In this document: in pieces, positions 47,080 through 56,153 of the stretch
Position numbering within the stretch: the first letter of the stretch is position 1
Layout of the letters: each line of letters starts with the position of its first letter
The notes under the pieces: model-generated
Databases searched by the model: none
What the model saw: the letters and a program-made list of their open reading frames with translations, nothing else
Told to the model about the DNA's origin: nothing
Position numbers and translations under genes: made by a program
Source: Salipiger sp. H15
Lineage (GTDB): Bacteria > Pseudomonadota > Alphaproteobacteria > Rhodobacterales > Rhodobacteraceae
NCBI RefSeq assembly: GCF_040409955.1
Contig: NZ_CP123384.1
Coordinates: forward strand, 1 to 64,000
DNA length: 64,000 nucleotides
Direction: 5' to 3'

Positions 47080-49364
47080 GATACGACGAAGCCTTCTACG
47101 CGGACTCCTATCACTCCGCCCTGATGACGACCTTTGCCTTCGATCCGACGGTATTCGACAACGTCGTGCTTGTCGCGCTGCGCAGCCGGGGCTGCCGCAA
47201 TATTGCAGTGATCGCTGATCGGGACATGCTCAACCAAACCCTTCGAGATGTCGGCGCGCCTCACGCCGCGGGCGTGAAGTATCACATGGCCAAGCGCGCG
47301 GTCGCGGGAAGCTTCCACCCCAAGATCGTCCTCCAGCTTGGACAGGATGGCGGCCGGCTCATGGTCGGGTCGGCGAACCTCACCGGCCCGGGCCTTGTGA
47401 GCAATTTCGAAGGCGTTTCGAGCCTCATCGTGACGGCGGCTGACAGGACCGCCGCGCCGCTGCTGGCTGCGGCGTTTGCCTATTTCGAGAGACATTGCGA
47501 TCCGGCTGACCCGGCCATGCAGCGGGCGCTTGCGCGCGCCCGCCGGAGCACGCCCTGGCTTGCAGAGACCGAAGCCGCCACCGAGGTGGTGATCAAGGGC
47601 ACGAAGGTCGCGCTCCTGACCGAGATGGAAGAGGGCGGCATCGCCGCGGCCATGTCGCGTTTCATCGACGGGGACACAATCCAGGACCTCGTCGTGGTGT
47701 CGCCCTATTGGGACGCATCGCTCGACGGGCTGAAATCCCTGCGCGAACTCCTGGGCAATCCTCAAGTGTCCCTGGTGGTGGACAGGGATGAGCAGGATTT
47801 CGATGCTGAAACGTTCCAGCGCCTTGATGCCGCCCGACTGCACTCTTCGGAGAAGCTGCCACAGATCGCCGAGCGGAAGCTCCACGCCAAGATCGTCGTC
47901 GCCAGGGGCCAGAAGGCCGACTATGTGCTCGCGGGCTCGGCAAATGCATCCAAGGCCGGCCTTCTGGGGCATTTCGGGGGACCGGGCAACGCGGAGGCGT
48001 GCCTGATCCGGGCAGAAGATCCGGGCTCGGCCATTGCGCGCCTTGGCCTCGGGCAATGTCTTACCAGTGAAATGCCCCTCGCCGACCTCCGGTTGCGGCG
48101 CCGAGACGAGACCGGCTCCGGCAGCGGCGCACGGATCGTCGATGGGGGCATGTTCTGCCTCGACGGCTCCCGCCTAAGATGGGCACCGCCGACGGGACGG
48201 CCGTCCGAAGGTGCAAGTATCTCCCTTCTCGATCATGAGGGCATCGAACTACACCAGGGAATGCCCGTCCTCAGTGGGGAGGGCTGGGTCATCGAACTTG
48301 CTTCTGGCTCCAGCCAGCCGCGGCAGGCGATCGTTCATTTCCCTGATGGGGAGACCAGCATACCCTCACCGGTCGCGGTATTGTCGGACCTTGAGCGCAA
48401 CGCCCGTGCCGCCAATCCTTCGCAGGTCGACCGAATTCTGGGGGAGATCGAGCAGTCTCTTGATGTTGACTTCGACATGCTGCGCCTGGCGCTCATGATC
48501 GATGGCGATACGCGGCGCACTGCCGCTGCGAAAGCCGACCGGCAGACACTCAAGGTCCGGAACGATGAGGCTCCGGAGGAAAACAACGCACCCACCTACA
48601 CCTCGGAGGAGTTCAGGCGCGTTGCCGTGAGCGAGGATGCGGGCTGCCGGGCCGACGCGCGTCATGGTCCGCTCGGCGACCTGCGGGATATCATCAACCG
48701 GCGCCTGGGGCTCTTCGAAAAACACGGCGCAGAGGAGGTTGATGCCCTCTCGGCGATCATCGGTGGTGGTACGCCTCCGCCCCCTCGTCCATCCTCCGCC
48801 GCCACCTCAAAGGCCAGGCCATCACGGAGCTTCCATGACGCGAAGCAACGGGCGAAAAAGCTGGTCGAGCATGTCAATCGGACCTGCCAGGTCTTGCGTG
48901 AACCTGACGTGGATGCGCTCTCCTATGGCAACTCGATTAGGCTTCGGCTCCTTGTGATGGCGGTGTTGCGGGAGGCCTGCCCTGCAGGCGTCGCTCCCGG
49001 TCCGGACCATGGCCTTTCCTCCACCGATCCCGCCCAGAGCTGGGTGCGGATGCTGGGGCGCCTGATGGCAGAGGTGGTCAGGTCGCTTGCCAAATCCGAG
49101 ACAGGCGCTCTCGACGATGAAGGCCTGGAAGCCTTGGCTCTCTTCCAGTTCGCCGCCAGTCTTGCTTCGGAGGTTGCCGTGCGACAGGACATGAACCTGT
49201 CGGTTGCCAGACAGCTACAGGGGATCAACGGGGCCATGGCCAAGGCGATTCAGGAAAAGCTCGCGGATACCGGTGCCTCTAACGACAAGCTTGCAAAGAC
49301 CCTCGCCGCGCTTTCGAGCCACTATGCGCATCTGTCTTCGACGGCGGCGATGGCACAAGCCTGA
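47076..49364 (+). CDS. Phospholipase D-like nuclease-family protein
   Basis: This 762-residue protein contains two PLD half-sites: SFHPKIVLQ with GSANLTG (about residues 81-110), and KLHAKIVVARG with LAGSANASKAG (about 270-300). The HxK-GSxN pattern is that of PLD-superfamily nucleases such as BfiI-type enzymes and of defence proteins such as DrmC. The classical HxKx4D is not complete, so activity is unproven. A C-terminal helical region (about 480-760) has no recognised domain. ATG overlaps the previous stop, with GGAGGCACA upstream. A nuclease role in phage defence is inferred from family and island context. Confidence 0.8.
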   Translation: MRYDEAFYADSYHSALMTTFAFDPTVFDNVVLVALRSRGCRNIAVIADRDMLNQTLRDVGAPHAAGVKYHMAKRAVAGSFHPKIVLQLGQDGGRLMVGSANLTGPGLVSNFEGVSSLIVTAADRTAAPLLAAAFAYFERHCDPADPAMQRALARARRSTPWLAETEAATEVVIKGTKVALLTEMEEGGIAAAMSRFIDGDTIQDLVVVSPYWDASLDGLKSLRELLGNPQVSLVVDRDEQDFDAETFQRLDAARLHSSEKLPQIAERKLHAKIVVARGQKADYVLAGSANASKAGLLGHFGGPGNAEACLIRAEDPGSAIARLGLGQCLTSEMPLADLRLRRRDETGSGSGARIVDGGMFCLDGSRLRWAPPTGRPSEGASISLLDHEGIELHQGMPVLSGEGWVIELASGSSQPRQAIVHFPDGETSIPSPVAVLSDLERNARAANPSQVDRILGEIEQSLDVDFDMLRLALMIDGDTRRTAAAKADRQTLKVRNDEAPEENNAPTYTSEEFRRVAVSEDAGCRADARHGPLGDLRDIINRRLGLFEKHGAEEVDALSAIIGGGTPPPPRPSSAATSKARPSRSFHDAKQRAKKLVEHVNRTCQVLREPDVDALSYGNSIRLRLLVMAVLREACPAGVAPGPDHGLSSTDPAQSWVRMLGRLMAEVVRSLAKSETGALDDEGLEALALFQFAASLASEVAVRQDMNLSVARQLQGINGAMAKAIQEKLADTGASNDKLAKTLAALSSHYAHLSSTAAMAQA

Positions 49365-50046
49365 TTTCAGGGCCGCCGTCGCGCATTCAGGGGGTAGTCA
49401 CAAACAGTGGGGACTTGTGTCGTAAAATGAGAAGTTGACCTTGCGCCTCGATTGTTCCGCGCCCGCTCCTTGCCAGGTCAATCTCGGCCAGCGCCTCTCC
49501 CGCGGTGGCTTCGGGAGCGACTGCGCGCTGTACCCCTTCACCGAGGTCCGGCAGGTCAATGTGTCCGGCGCACCAGGAGTCCTGGCAGGCATTCCAGTGC
49601 GGACCGCAGCCCAATCGCCGCTCGACGCCATCGCCCGGGTCCAGAACCAAATCTTGACCACGATCGCCTTGACCGCCGCAACGCAGGTGTCTGCATGACC
49701 AGCCTTTTTCTCTCCCTCCCCTGTCATCCCTCGCTCCGCAGCCGCCTTGAGCATAGCGCCTTTGACGGCTTCGAAATCGAGGATGCGACCAGGGAGTTCA
49801 CCACCGAGGAAATCGAGTTCGCGCTCTACGGCCCGAACGCAAAGTCGCGCGTTGCTGCATGTGCACACGGCTGATGCCAGAACAAACGCGACCGTCGTCT
49901 CGAGTCCTCTCTTACAGAGGATTTCGGTTCCCGCCTACGACGCCATTACTGCTGTGCAGGCCGAATGCGCGAAGCGCGGCTCAACTCGACTTGCCGTCGA
50001 TTACTTGCTATTACCATGAGTAGAATTTTGGGGAAGTGGATGAAAT
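49365..50046. other. 682-base region without a supported gene
   Basis: No frame here looks convincing on either strand. Several open frames (for example 49398-49868 leftward and 49694-49874 rightward) have no clear ribosome site or recognisable domain and may be remnants. The interval could be the border of a formerly separate insertion. Confidence 0.4.
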
Positions 50047-50469
50047 ATGGCAACTTTGGCTGAACTCGCTCATGCGGAAGCCATTTTGGAAGAGTGCGTT
50101 GCCAAGGCGGAGCGCGACCCGGCCAAGGACCATAACAAATACACGTCCGAAATTGACGGACTAAAGTGGCAGGTGACGCAGATCAGGCGTTCGCTACAGG
50201 CCGATGGTCTTCTGGAGAGGAGCCCTAAGGAAGCCCTGCATCATGCCCTTGATACTGCATTTCCCCGGGCTCGAAGCCGCGAGGTCTTCTCCTACGACGG
50301 GCGGCAGTATCGGAAGGAAGCTTTCGCCGCCCACAGTAGCCGGTCCAGGAAGACGGTATATGCCTGGGACCACCGCTGGGTGGATGTTGCCGAGGAGGCC
50401 AAACTCGAGGCTGAACGGCGAGCACGCAGCGCCAGTCGTCCGCCTATCTTTACTTTCAGGACAAAGTAG
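50047..50469 (+). CDS. Hypothetical protein, 140 residues
   Basis: This helical, highly charged protein (MATLAELAHAEAILEECVAK) has no recognised domain; the N-terminal half may be a coiled coil, and the C-terminal half is basic (SRSRKTVYAWDHRWVDV). GGGGAAGTGG lies upstream of the ATG. It lies between the PLD operon and the leftward recombinase unit and belongs to neither. A DNA-binding role is possible but not shown. Confidence 0.45.
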   Translation: MATLAELAHAEAILEECVAKAERDPAKDHNKYTSEIDGLKWQVTQIRRSLQADGLLERSPKEALHHALDTAFPRARSREVFSYDGRQYRKEAFAAHSSRSRKTVYAWDHRWVDVAEEAKLEAERRARSASRPPIFTFRTK

Positions 50470-50866
50470 CGCCCACGCCTCGACGTAGCGAGGGAGTTTA
50501 CGCTTTAGCTCGCTCTGGAGGGCGATCATGGACTGCCTTCAGGTCTTCAAGCAGAGGCATCACATCGGGGGTGTGCTGAACCGAGGGCCGTTAAGCTTTT
50601 CATGAAAGCTGATAGGCATCAGCCCCGAGTGACAGCTCAGGGGCTCTTAGGGGCCGATCGCTGCGCTCAACCCGAACGGCAGGACGCCCGCATAGCCGTT
50701 ATCCATCCTTCCAACTCCCGTAGAAATTTCTCGGGGGATGTCGGTCGACATGGTGTCGGGCCAACAAGGCCGTGAGCCACAGGCTGCACCATTTACTGCA
50801 AGGGGCTGGGACAACACGACGCCGTTCTTTCTCCCGCCCCTGTTCCGGGACGGGAGAATTTTTTCA
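50470..50866. other. 397-base region between opposing genes
   Basis: No credible gene is seen. It lies between the 3' ends of the 50047-50469 gene (+) and the last gene of the recombinase unit (-), so terminators are expected, but no clear hairpin plus T-tract was found. It could be the left boundary of the recombinase unit. Confidence 0.35.
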
Positions 50867-51397
50867 TCAGACTCGCGACATCCCCATCAGGACGCGCTGC
50901 GCAGAGAGGTGGTCGAGCACCTCCTCGCGGAGGAACCTGAAGCGCTCGTAAGCGCGCTGAAGCTGAAGGAGTTCTTCACCGCGCTCAGTATAGGTCATGA
51001 CTTCTGCGGACTCGTAGCGTGGCCCATCGCCGTCATGGCCGGCCAGTACCGAGTGCCACGCCTGCCCGAGATACTCTCTCTCGAGTTCACGCCCAAGGAC
51101 TTGGGCGACGGCATCGAGGCCGACTTCGAGATCGGGGGTGAACGGCCGGCGTTCGCCCAACTGCGCCAGGCAGCGGGCAACAATAGCAGGCTCGTGCGCC
51201 GCCCGGCCGAGATCAAGTCTGCGTGCCGCCCGGGCAATCTCGCGACCAAGTCCGACGGCCTCCGCCGCGAGATTACCAATGACTGGGGGGCTCTGTTTCT
51301 GGTCGTGCATGATCGGGTCTCCCGAATTCTGACTGATCCCTCTGACCAGTCTCAAGCAGCCGGTCCCGAGGAGGCCGGCGGGACTGCGGGAGGCCAT
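50867..51397 (-). CDS. Small unknown protein of the recombinase unit
   Basis: This protein of about 176 residues has a helical, charged sequence (conserved-looking part from MHDQKQSPPVIGNLAAEAVG). Tracts include FTPDLEVGLDAVAQVLG, REYLGQAWHSVLAG and ELLQLQRAYERFRFLRE. No known domain, signal or membrane segment is visible. ATG 51397 shares its first base with the TGA of the upstream gene; an overlapping GTG is at 51400. Such tight coupling says it works with the preceding genes. Confidence 0.6.
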   Translation of the reverse strand: MASRSPAGLLGTGCLRLVRGISQNSGDPIMHDQKQSPPVIGNLAAEAVGLGREIARAARRLDLGRAAHEPAIVARCLAQLGERRPFTPDLEVGLDAVAQVLGRELEREYLGQAWHSVLAGHDGDGPRYESAEVMTYTERGEELLQLQRAYERFRFLREEVLDHLSAQRVLMGMSRV

Positions 51398-51816
51398 CAC
51401 ACCGCATCTCCAAGGTAGGCAGCCGTTGCGGCGTCAGATGCGGCTTCCGGCGCAGCGATGCGCTCGAGGAGCTCTGTGAGCAGGTAGGTGAGCAAGCAGA
51501 TGTCTTCGACCTCCGGCGACGACAGGTCGATTTCAGCGAAAAGCGCCGCTTCCAGGCTGCCGGGGTTGCCGACATTTTCGAGCGACAGCAGGTAGTGGAG
51601 ATAGCTGAGCTCTCGGCGGTGCGCCCGTGTGATGCGCCCACTCTCCTTGACCGCCTCAATGAAGCGCAAGACGCGCCCACCGGCGGCGCTGCCTCCGAGA
51701 AGATGGGCGGCGCTTGCCAGTGCACTGCCGTGCTCGTGCATGAAGTCGCGCGTCAGCTGGAGATCCGCAGTCGGATCGAAATCCCGCGCGGGGTCGAATT
51801 TCGGGTGGTATGTCAT
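51397..51816 (-). CDS. Small unknown protein of the recombinase unit
   Basis: This 139-residue protein (MTYHPKFDPARDFDPTADL) is acidic and mostly helical with two Leu-rich stretches (about 55-75 and 95-120). No domain is recognised. GGAGAAC lies 8 bases before the ATG, and the stop overlaps the start of the next gene. It is separated from the second recombinase by a strong hairpin. A TnpC-like accessory role is a possible analogy to the Tn554 layout, not a sequence match. Confidence 0.65.
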   Translation of the reverse strand: MTYHPKFDPARDFDPTADLQLTRDFMHEHGSALASAAHLLGGSAAGGRVLRFIEAVKESGRITRAHRRELSYLHYLLSLENVGNPGSLEAALFAEIDLSSPEVEDICLLTYLLTELLERIAAPEAASDAATAAYLGDAV

Positions 51817-51960
51817 GGAAAGTTCTCCATTGCGCGCCGTAACTCATATCGGCGTCAAGATGCCCTCTTTTCCCTCCTTTCCCCGGGCAGCACTGCGCGG
51901 ACCCAAGTGCAGCAGCATGTTCCTTGAGTCCGCGTCGTCAATTTATCGAGCGCCTCGGCG

Positions 51961-52006
51961 GGTTTCTCCGGCGCGCCCTCACCCGGAGGGGCGCGCTGGA
52001 GAAACC
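51961..52006. repeat. Long hairpin between second recombinase and small genes
   Basis: GGTTTCTCCGGCGCGCCC (51961-51978) pairs with GGGCGCGCTGGAGAAACC (51989-52006), 17 of 18 Watson-Crick plus one G-T, with a 10-base loop. It lies just downstream of the second recombinase gene and upstream of the small genes. There is no T-tract, so it may be an RNA-processing or attenuating hairpin rather than a simple terminator, or a recombination site. Confidence 0.7.
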
Positions 52007-52018
52007 GAGCCGCTGTGC

Positions 52019-53368
52019 CTATTCCTTCCCGATCTTGTTGCGCATGCGGGACCAGGACCGGGAAGCGGCGTCGCCCTCAGCGAGCGCACGGTATTCACCG
52101 CCAGCGCGCATGCTCGCATGGCCAAGATGGGTGGCGATCACGCCCGCAGCCGTTTCGGGATCGTGCAGGCGGAGGTAGTCTGCTGCGAGAGTGCGAAGGT
52201 CGTGAGACGGAACCTTGAGCACCGCCTTCACGACCTCGCTCGGCCAGTGACTGCTCCTGGGCCGCTCGGTGAAGCTCATCCAATTCAAACCGACCACCTC
52301 CCGGTAACGAAGATGGATGAATCTCTCCGGGCGACCACCTAACACGAGCTCGTCGAGAACCTCGCCGACCTCTGGCCAAAGGGTGCCCGCGTCCGTTTCC
52401 AGCCCATTCTTCTGCTGCCGCCACCCGAGCGTCCAACTTCCGTCTGACCCGCGGCAAATCTCATGGCCGAAGCGCCAGCCGGAGACGTCGCCCGTGCGTG
52501 AGGGCTTGTTTATCAAGACGGAACAAAGTGCCGCCGCCCGCAATGCCCGGATTTTCTCCGCAGTGTGGTGCGGCAGGCTCGCGCCGAGCGCCCGGAGTCG
52601 TCCAATCTCGCTTGCGGCATAGGCGAAGCCGCCCCGCTCCATCAACGCCCGGACACGCTCGAACTTGAGCTTGTCGCCAGCATCCGCCACCTGTCGGAGA
52701 TGATCGCGGACGAAGCGCAATCCCGAAATGGCGGCCTCATCGGCCTGGCCGTAGCGCGCCAGCACCACCAAACCCTCGATGTAGTTCGCCACGGTCCAGG
52801 GCCGCAGACGGCCAGTCCGGGTCTTCTTGCGGCAGGTGTCAGGAAGTGCCTCAGCCAGGTTGTAGGCAGTCAGAAAACCGAGTTCCTCGGTAGCCTTCCC
52901 TTCCGCGACGAGCTGGGCGCATCGATTGATCGAAGCCCTATAACGATTGAGGCTGCTCTGCGCGATCTTCGCGCGCTTCAGGCCAGGCCATAGCGCCTGC
53001 CATGACTGGGGCCACGTCAGAATGTCGATGTCCTTCTGGGGCCTCGCCGGGTGTCTGTGCAAGTAGACGGGTTTCCGTCTTGCAACCCATTCCGCCTTCA
53101 CTTCGAGCGCCGATGCAGACGAGATCCCTGGGGCAAAGGCCGCGAGGGTCCTGAGCAGGGTCCGAAATGTCGGCTCCGAACCAGCCGCTTCGCGAAAGCT
53201 CGTGGCGCTCGGCACCTCCAGGGGCTCTTGTCGACGCGCTGCAATCGCGAAGAGCCGCCCGACGACCGCCGCAGCACCGGGCTCGAGAGAGTCCTTGCCG
53301 GCGATCATGGCTCGACGTACCGGAAGTGGTGCCGCAGCGAGGTGCTCTTCTACGGTCTTGCGGCTCAT
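52019..53368 (-). CDS. Tyrosine recombinase B of the tandem unit
   Basis: This 449-residue protein has a catalytic C-terminus with a full set of tyrosine-recombinase residues: Arg in NKPSRTGDVSGW, a Lys in LGWRQQKNG, SHDLRTLAADYL (H-x-x-R), HLGHASM (His) and EYRAL (Tyr). The N-terminal part (about 1-150) looks like a SAM-like DNA-binding region. The ATG overlaps the stop of recombinase A by four bases. Its sequence is divergent from XerC/D and from the tRNA-Asn integrase, so it belongs to a different mobile unit or to an island-encoded recombination machinery. Confidence 0.8.
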   Translation of the reverse strand: MSRKTVEEHLAAAPLPVRRAMIAGKDSLEPGAAAVVGRLFAIAARRQEPLEVPSATSFREAAGSEPTFRTLLRTLAAFAPGISSASALEVKAEWVARRKPVYLHRHPARPQKDIDILTWPQSWQALWPGLKRAKIAQSSLNRYRASINRCAQLVAEGKATEELGFLTAYNLAEALPDTCRKKTRTGRLRPWTVANYIEGLVVLARYGQADEAAISGLRFVRDHLRQVADAGDKLKFERVRALMERGGFAYAASEIGRLRALGASLPHHTAEKIRALRAAALCSVLINKPSRTGDVSGWRFGHEICRGSDGSWTLGWRQQKNGLETDAGTLWPEVGEVLDELVLGGRPERFIHLRYREVVGLNWMSFTERPRSSHWPSEVVKAVLKVPSHDLRTLAADYLRLHDPETAAGVIATHLGHASMRAGGEYRALAEGDAASRSWSRMRNKIGKE

Positions 53369-55296
53369 TTCAGGCGTCCTTTCATGCGCTTGAAGATGTC
53401 TGGGTGCCGCTCGAGCAATGCGGTCCGAACCGCCTTCGCCGCCAACTCGCCACTGTCCCGACCGTAGTGACGGCGAACCGTCTCTTCGGTATCGCTGAGA
53501 ACTGAGGCCGCCTTGGCGAAATTGCCGGGCTCCACAGCAAGTATCAGGGTCGCAATGGCATGCCGGCAGGCGTGCGGGGAAATCCCGAGGCCGATCCGCT
53601 CGTCGCCGAGCGCCCAGACCTCAGCCATCGTCGCCGGTGCCATGCAGCCCTTCGGCAGAGTAATGGCGTCCTTGACAAAGCGCGGGCGTGCGGCGCCGGG
53701 AAAAACGTAGGGACTGTCCGACAGGTCCCGGAGCTCCAGAAACCTCTTCCGATGGACCTCCATCCACGTCCAAAGGATGCGCGCGTCTTCACCGAGGAGA
53801 TGCACCGTCACGACTTGGTCGTTCTTGATCTCGCCCTGGAGGAAGCGAAGCTCGGCATGCTCACCCTTTCTGATCCAGGTCACGTTGCCGCCGATCTCGG
53901 CGGACCCACGATGGCGAAGAGCGATCAGATTCGAAGTCCGAAGCGGACGCGATGCCTGGATCGCGTGCAGAGCCGCGGCGGCGTAGAGGCGCAGAGCGAC
54001 ATCCTCTTTGTCTCGGTCGTCGGCAGCTTCGGCTTCCGCAAGCGCCGCTTCCGCGTTGCGCGCCAGCGTGCTGGGAGCATTGACGAATCGCGCAGCGAGG
54101 TCCGGCCTATGCTGAAGCATCCGGCAGGTCTGATCCGCCTCCTCGGTCATTTGCTCTGGCAGAACGACGTAGTCGTGGTAGGCCACTTTCAGGACGTCAA
54201 TATGCGCCACGATTTCGGGATCATGTAGGCCATGACGGGCAATGGTCCTGAGATTGGTCAGCCGGTTCGCCAACGTCTGGCTCTTCGCGGCATCCTTCAG
54301 GTTCGGTGACGCGTCCGAGCGCGCGATCTGGTCCTCGATCGCTGCGGTGATCAGCTCGCGCCCCATGAGATCCCTCAAGGCTGGCAAAGAGCCGAACGAG
54401 CCCACGTGTTGCTTGTGCTGGCGTACGAGCCAAGTCACGCCCCCCTTGTATCCGGCAATTGCCGTCATCGAGTTCTTCGGGCGACGGCCGCGACCCTTGA
54501 CCCGTTCGTTCACAGCCCGGTTGATATCCGCGGAGGCTATTCCGGCGGCCATCTGCTCGGTGATCCACGCGGCGAGATCGGCTGGGGTCAGCAGGACTTC
54601 ACGGAAAACGGCCTCCGCGTCGAGCCGAAACGTCTCTGGCAGGGAATCCCAGAGGATTCGTTCGGCACGATCGGAGGTCTTCGGGACAGAGAGTTCCGCA
54701 GCAGGCAGGAATGGCATGACGTCCGGCCACCGGTTGTGACCACGTTGGAGATCGCCCAGAAGATTGATCGCGCGGCGCAGTGCACGCCGCTTCTCGGTCG
54801 TGGCTTCCCGGAAGATTCGGTCGATTTCGGCTTGGTCGAGCGCATCGAGCGTTACCTGGCAGCGGGCACGCAGGGCAAAGAGCGACTTGTGCCGCGAGGT
54901 CGGGAAATCCGCACCCTCGTCCGTGAAGCCCTCCCGGTTCTGCACTGCCTGTATGACTGGATCGAACGACGTGGCAACGCCCGCCGGTTTGACGGTTCCG
55001 TGCGCTGAGTGGAATCTCTCGAGCAATTTGCCGAGGCGTGAATTTCCCCGTCGGCGGGCCTTCTCCAGATCGCGCGCATTGGAGACCACCCCGTAGGGCG
55101 TCTTGGCGATCACGTGATGGAAGTGAGGCAGATCGGCCGGGATCAGACCGATATCATTGTCGGCCATGCCCATCCGGGCCGGCACCTTTTCCAACTCGTA
55201 GATCGCGTCGCGATTCTCGCCGACGCCCTTCGCCCAGCTCAGGACGTCACCGCAGGTCGCGCCTTGGTTTGATGATATTGTGCTCTGATAGGTCAT
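53365..55296 (-). CDS. Tyrosine recombinase A of the tandem unit
   Basis: This 643-residue protein carries a C-terminal recombinase domain: Arg in RPLRTSNLIAL, a Lys in QGEIKNDQVV, HACRHAIATL (H-x-x-RH), and Tyr in RRHYGRD. The usual LGH before the Tyr is replaced by LSDTE, so one catalytic residue is substituted. A large N-terminal region (about 1-380) has no recognised domain. GGGGAAGAAG lies before the ATG. Its length and pairing recall Tn554 TnpB, but only as an analogy. It is followed directly by recombinase B. Confidence 0.8.
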   Translation of the reverse strand: MTYQSTISSNQGATCGDVLSWAKGVGENRDAIYELEKVPARMGMADNDIGLIPADLPHFHHVIAKTPYGVVSNARDLEKARRRGNSRLGKLLERFHSAHGTVKPAGVATSFDPVIQAVQNREGFTDEGADFPTSRHKSLFALRARCQVTLDALDQAEIDRIFREATTEKRRALRRAINLLGDLQRGHNRWPDVMPFLPAAELSVPKTSDRAERILWDSLPETFRLDAEAVFREVLLTPADLAAWITEQMAAGIASADINRAVNERVKGRGRRPKNSMTAIAGYKGGVTWLVRQHKQHVGSFGSLPALRDLMGRELITAAIEDQIARSDASPNLKDAAKSQTLANRLTNLRTIARHGLHDPEIVAHIDVLKVAYHDYVVLPEQMTEEADQTCRMLQHRPDLAARFVNAPSTLARNAEAALAEAEAADDRDKEDVALRLYAAAALHAIQASRPLRTSNLIALRHRGSAEIGGNVTWIRKGEHAELRFLQGEIKNDQVVTVHLLGEDARILWTWMEVHRKRFLELRDLSDSPYVFPGAARPRFVKDAITLPKGCMAPATMAEVWALGDERIGLGISPHACRHAIATLILAVEPGNFAKAASVLSDTEETVRRHYGRDSGELAAKAVRTALLERHPDIFKRMKGRLK

Positions 55297-55567
55297 ATCT
55301 TCTTCCCCTGTTTCAGAAGCCGGAACTCGGCGTCTTCACGAAGAAAGACGCCGAGTTCCGGCTCGGCTCAGGCCGCCCTCTGGCGGCCCCTCAGGAGATC
55401 GCGCCCGGAGGCGCGGTTCGCACACGGTGGCGGGATTTTCCCGGGTTTCGCATTGTGGGGCACGAACATAACGCCGATTTATGTTTGGGGACGATTGTGC
55501 GACAGGCAGGGCGGTCCGGCCCGTGTCGCGATAAAGCCAGTCCACACTGTGCGACGCGCCGGCGTTG

Positions 55568-55936
55568 TCACGTCCACCAACTGGGCGGAAGATCGACACC
55601 GCGTAGCTTCAGCCAGTCCGTGACATCGTGCGGATTGCAGCGAACGACCCCGAAAACATTGCGCGTCGGCATCCCGTCATCGATCCAGCGCTCGATAGTG
55701 CGCACGCTGACGCGGAGTGCGCCAGCGACCTGCTTCTTGCACAGAAGGTCCTCCTGGTAGCGCAGTATGCGGGCTCGCTTCGGCATCGGTCCGTCTTCGC
55801 AGGCCCAGACGTCGGGCCAGGTCAGACGAAAATTCCGCCCAATCCGGATCGCATCGATTTCCCCAGCCCGGATCTTGCGCCGCACCGTGTCCGGTCGCAG
55901 GCCGAAGTGTCTCGCAACATCATCAACAGAAAGCAT
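55568..55936 (-). CDS. Excisionase-like protein with two helix-turn-helix motifs
   Basis: This 122-residue protein holds two MerR/excisionase-type winged-helix motifs. The first is LSVDDVARHFGLRPDTVRRK followed by IRAGEIDAIRIGRNFRLTW; the second is CKKQVAGALRVSVRTIERW with DDGMPTRNVFGVVR. Such small proteins act as recombination directionality factors or regulators. GAGGAGAAG lies before ATG 55936, which is preferred to the upstream start. A 271-base gap with no gene separates it from recombinase A. It is divergent from the P-loop gene at 56154, so it could control both promoters. Confidence 0.8.
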   Translation of the reverse strand: MLSVDDVARHFGLRPDTVRRKIRAGEIDAIRIGRNFRLTWPDVWACEDGPMPKRARILRYQEDLLCKKQVAGALRVSVRTIERWIDDGMPTRNVFGVVRCNPHDVTDWLKLRGVDLPPSWWT

Positions 55937-56153
55937 TTTCTTCTCCTCAAGCCAATCCTGAGAAGGAATTAGTCCCCGATCCCGTGTCGCTAAAATCCCT
56001 CGCGAAATGACCAAAGGTGTGTCTGCTCAATTGGAAATCTCAATTGGCGCCGCCCACCATTGCTGCCCGGACACCATTGCGATTGACGCGACAGGAGGCG
56101 TTTTGGGGCGCCTTCCGCCGGGGACTATCTCCTCTGCGAAGGAGACCACACTC

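Noticed and set aside
49398..49868. Leftward frame of 156 codons and a rightward 60-codon frame in the 49365-50046 gap
   Set aside because: No ribosome site, no domain, and unclear composition; possibly remnants of a mobile element.
50194..50529. Leftward frame opposite the 140-residue gene, starting MIALQSELKRKLPRY
   Set aside because: The opposite strand has a more protein-like composition and a ribosome site.
50738..51418. Rightward open frame opposite the small recombinase-unit gene
   Set aside because: The leftward frame is coupled to its upstream gene and has a better composition. I cannot exclude the rightward frame fully, but see no ribosome site.
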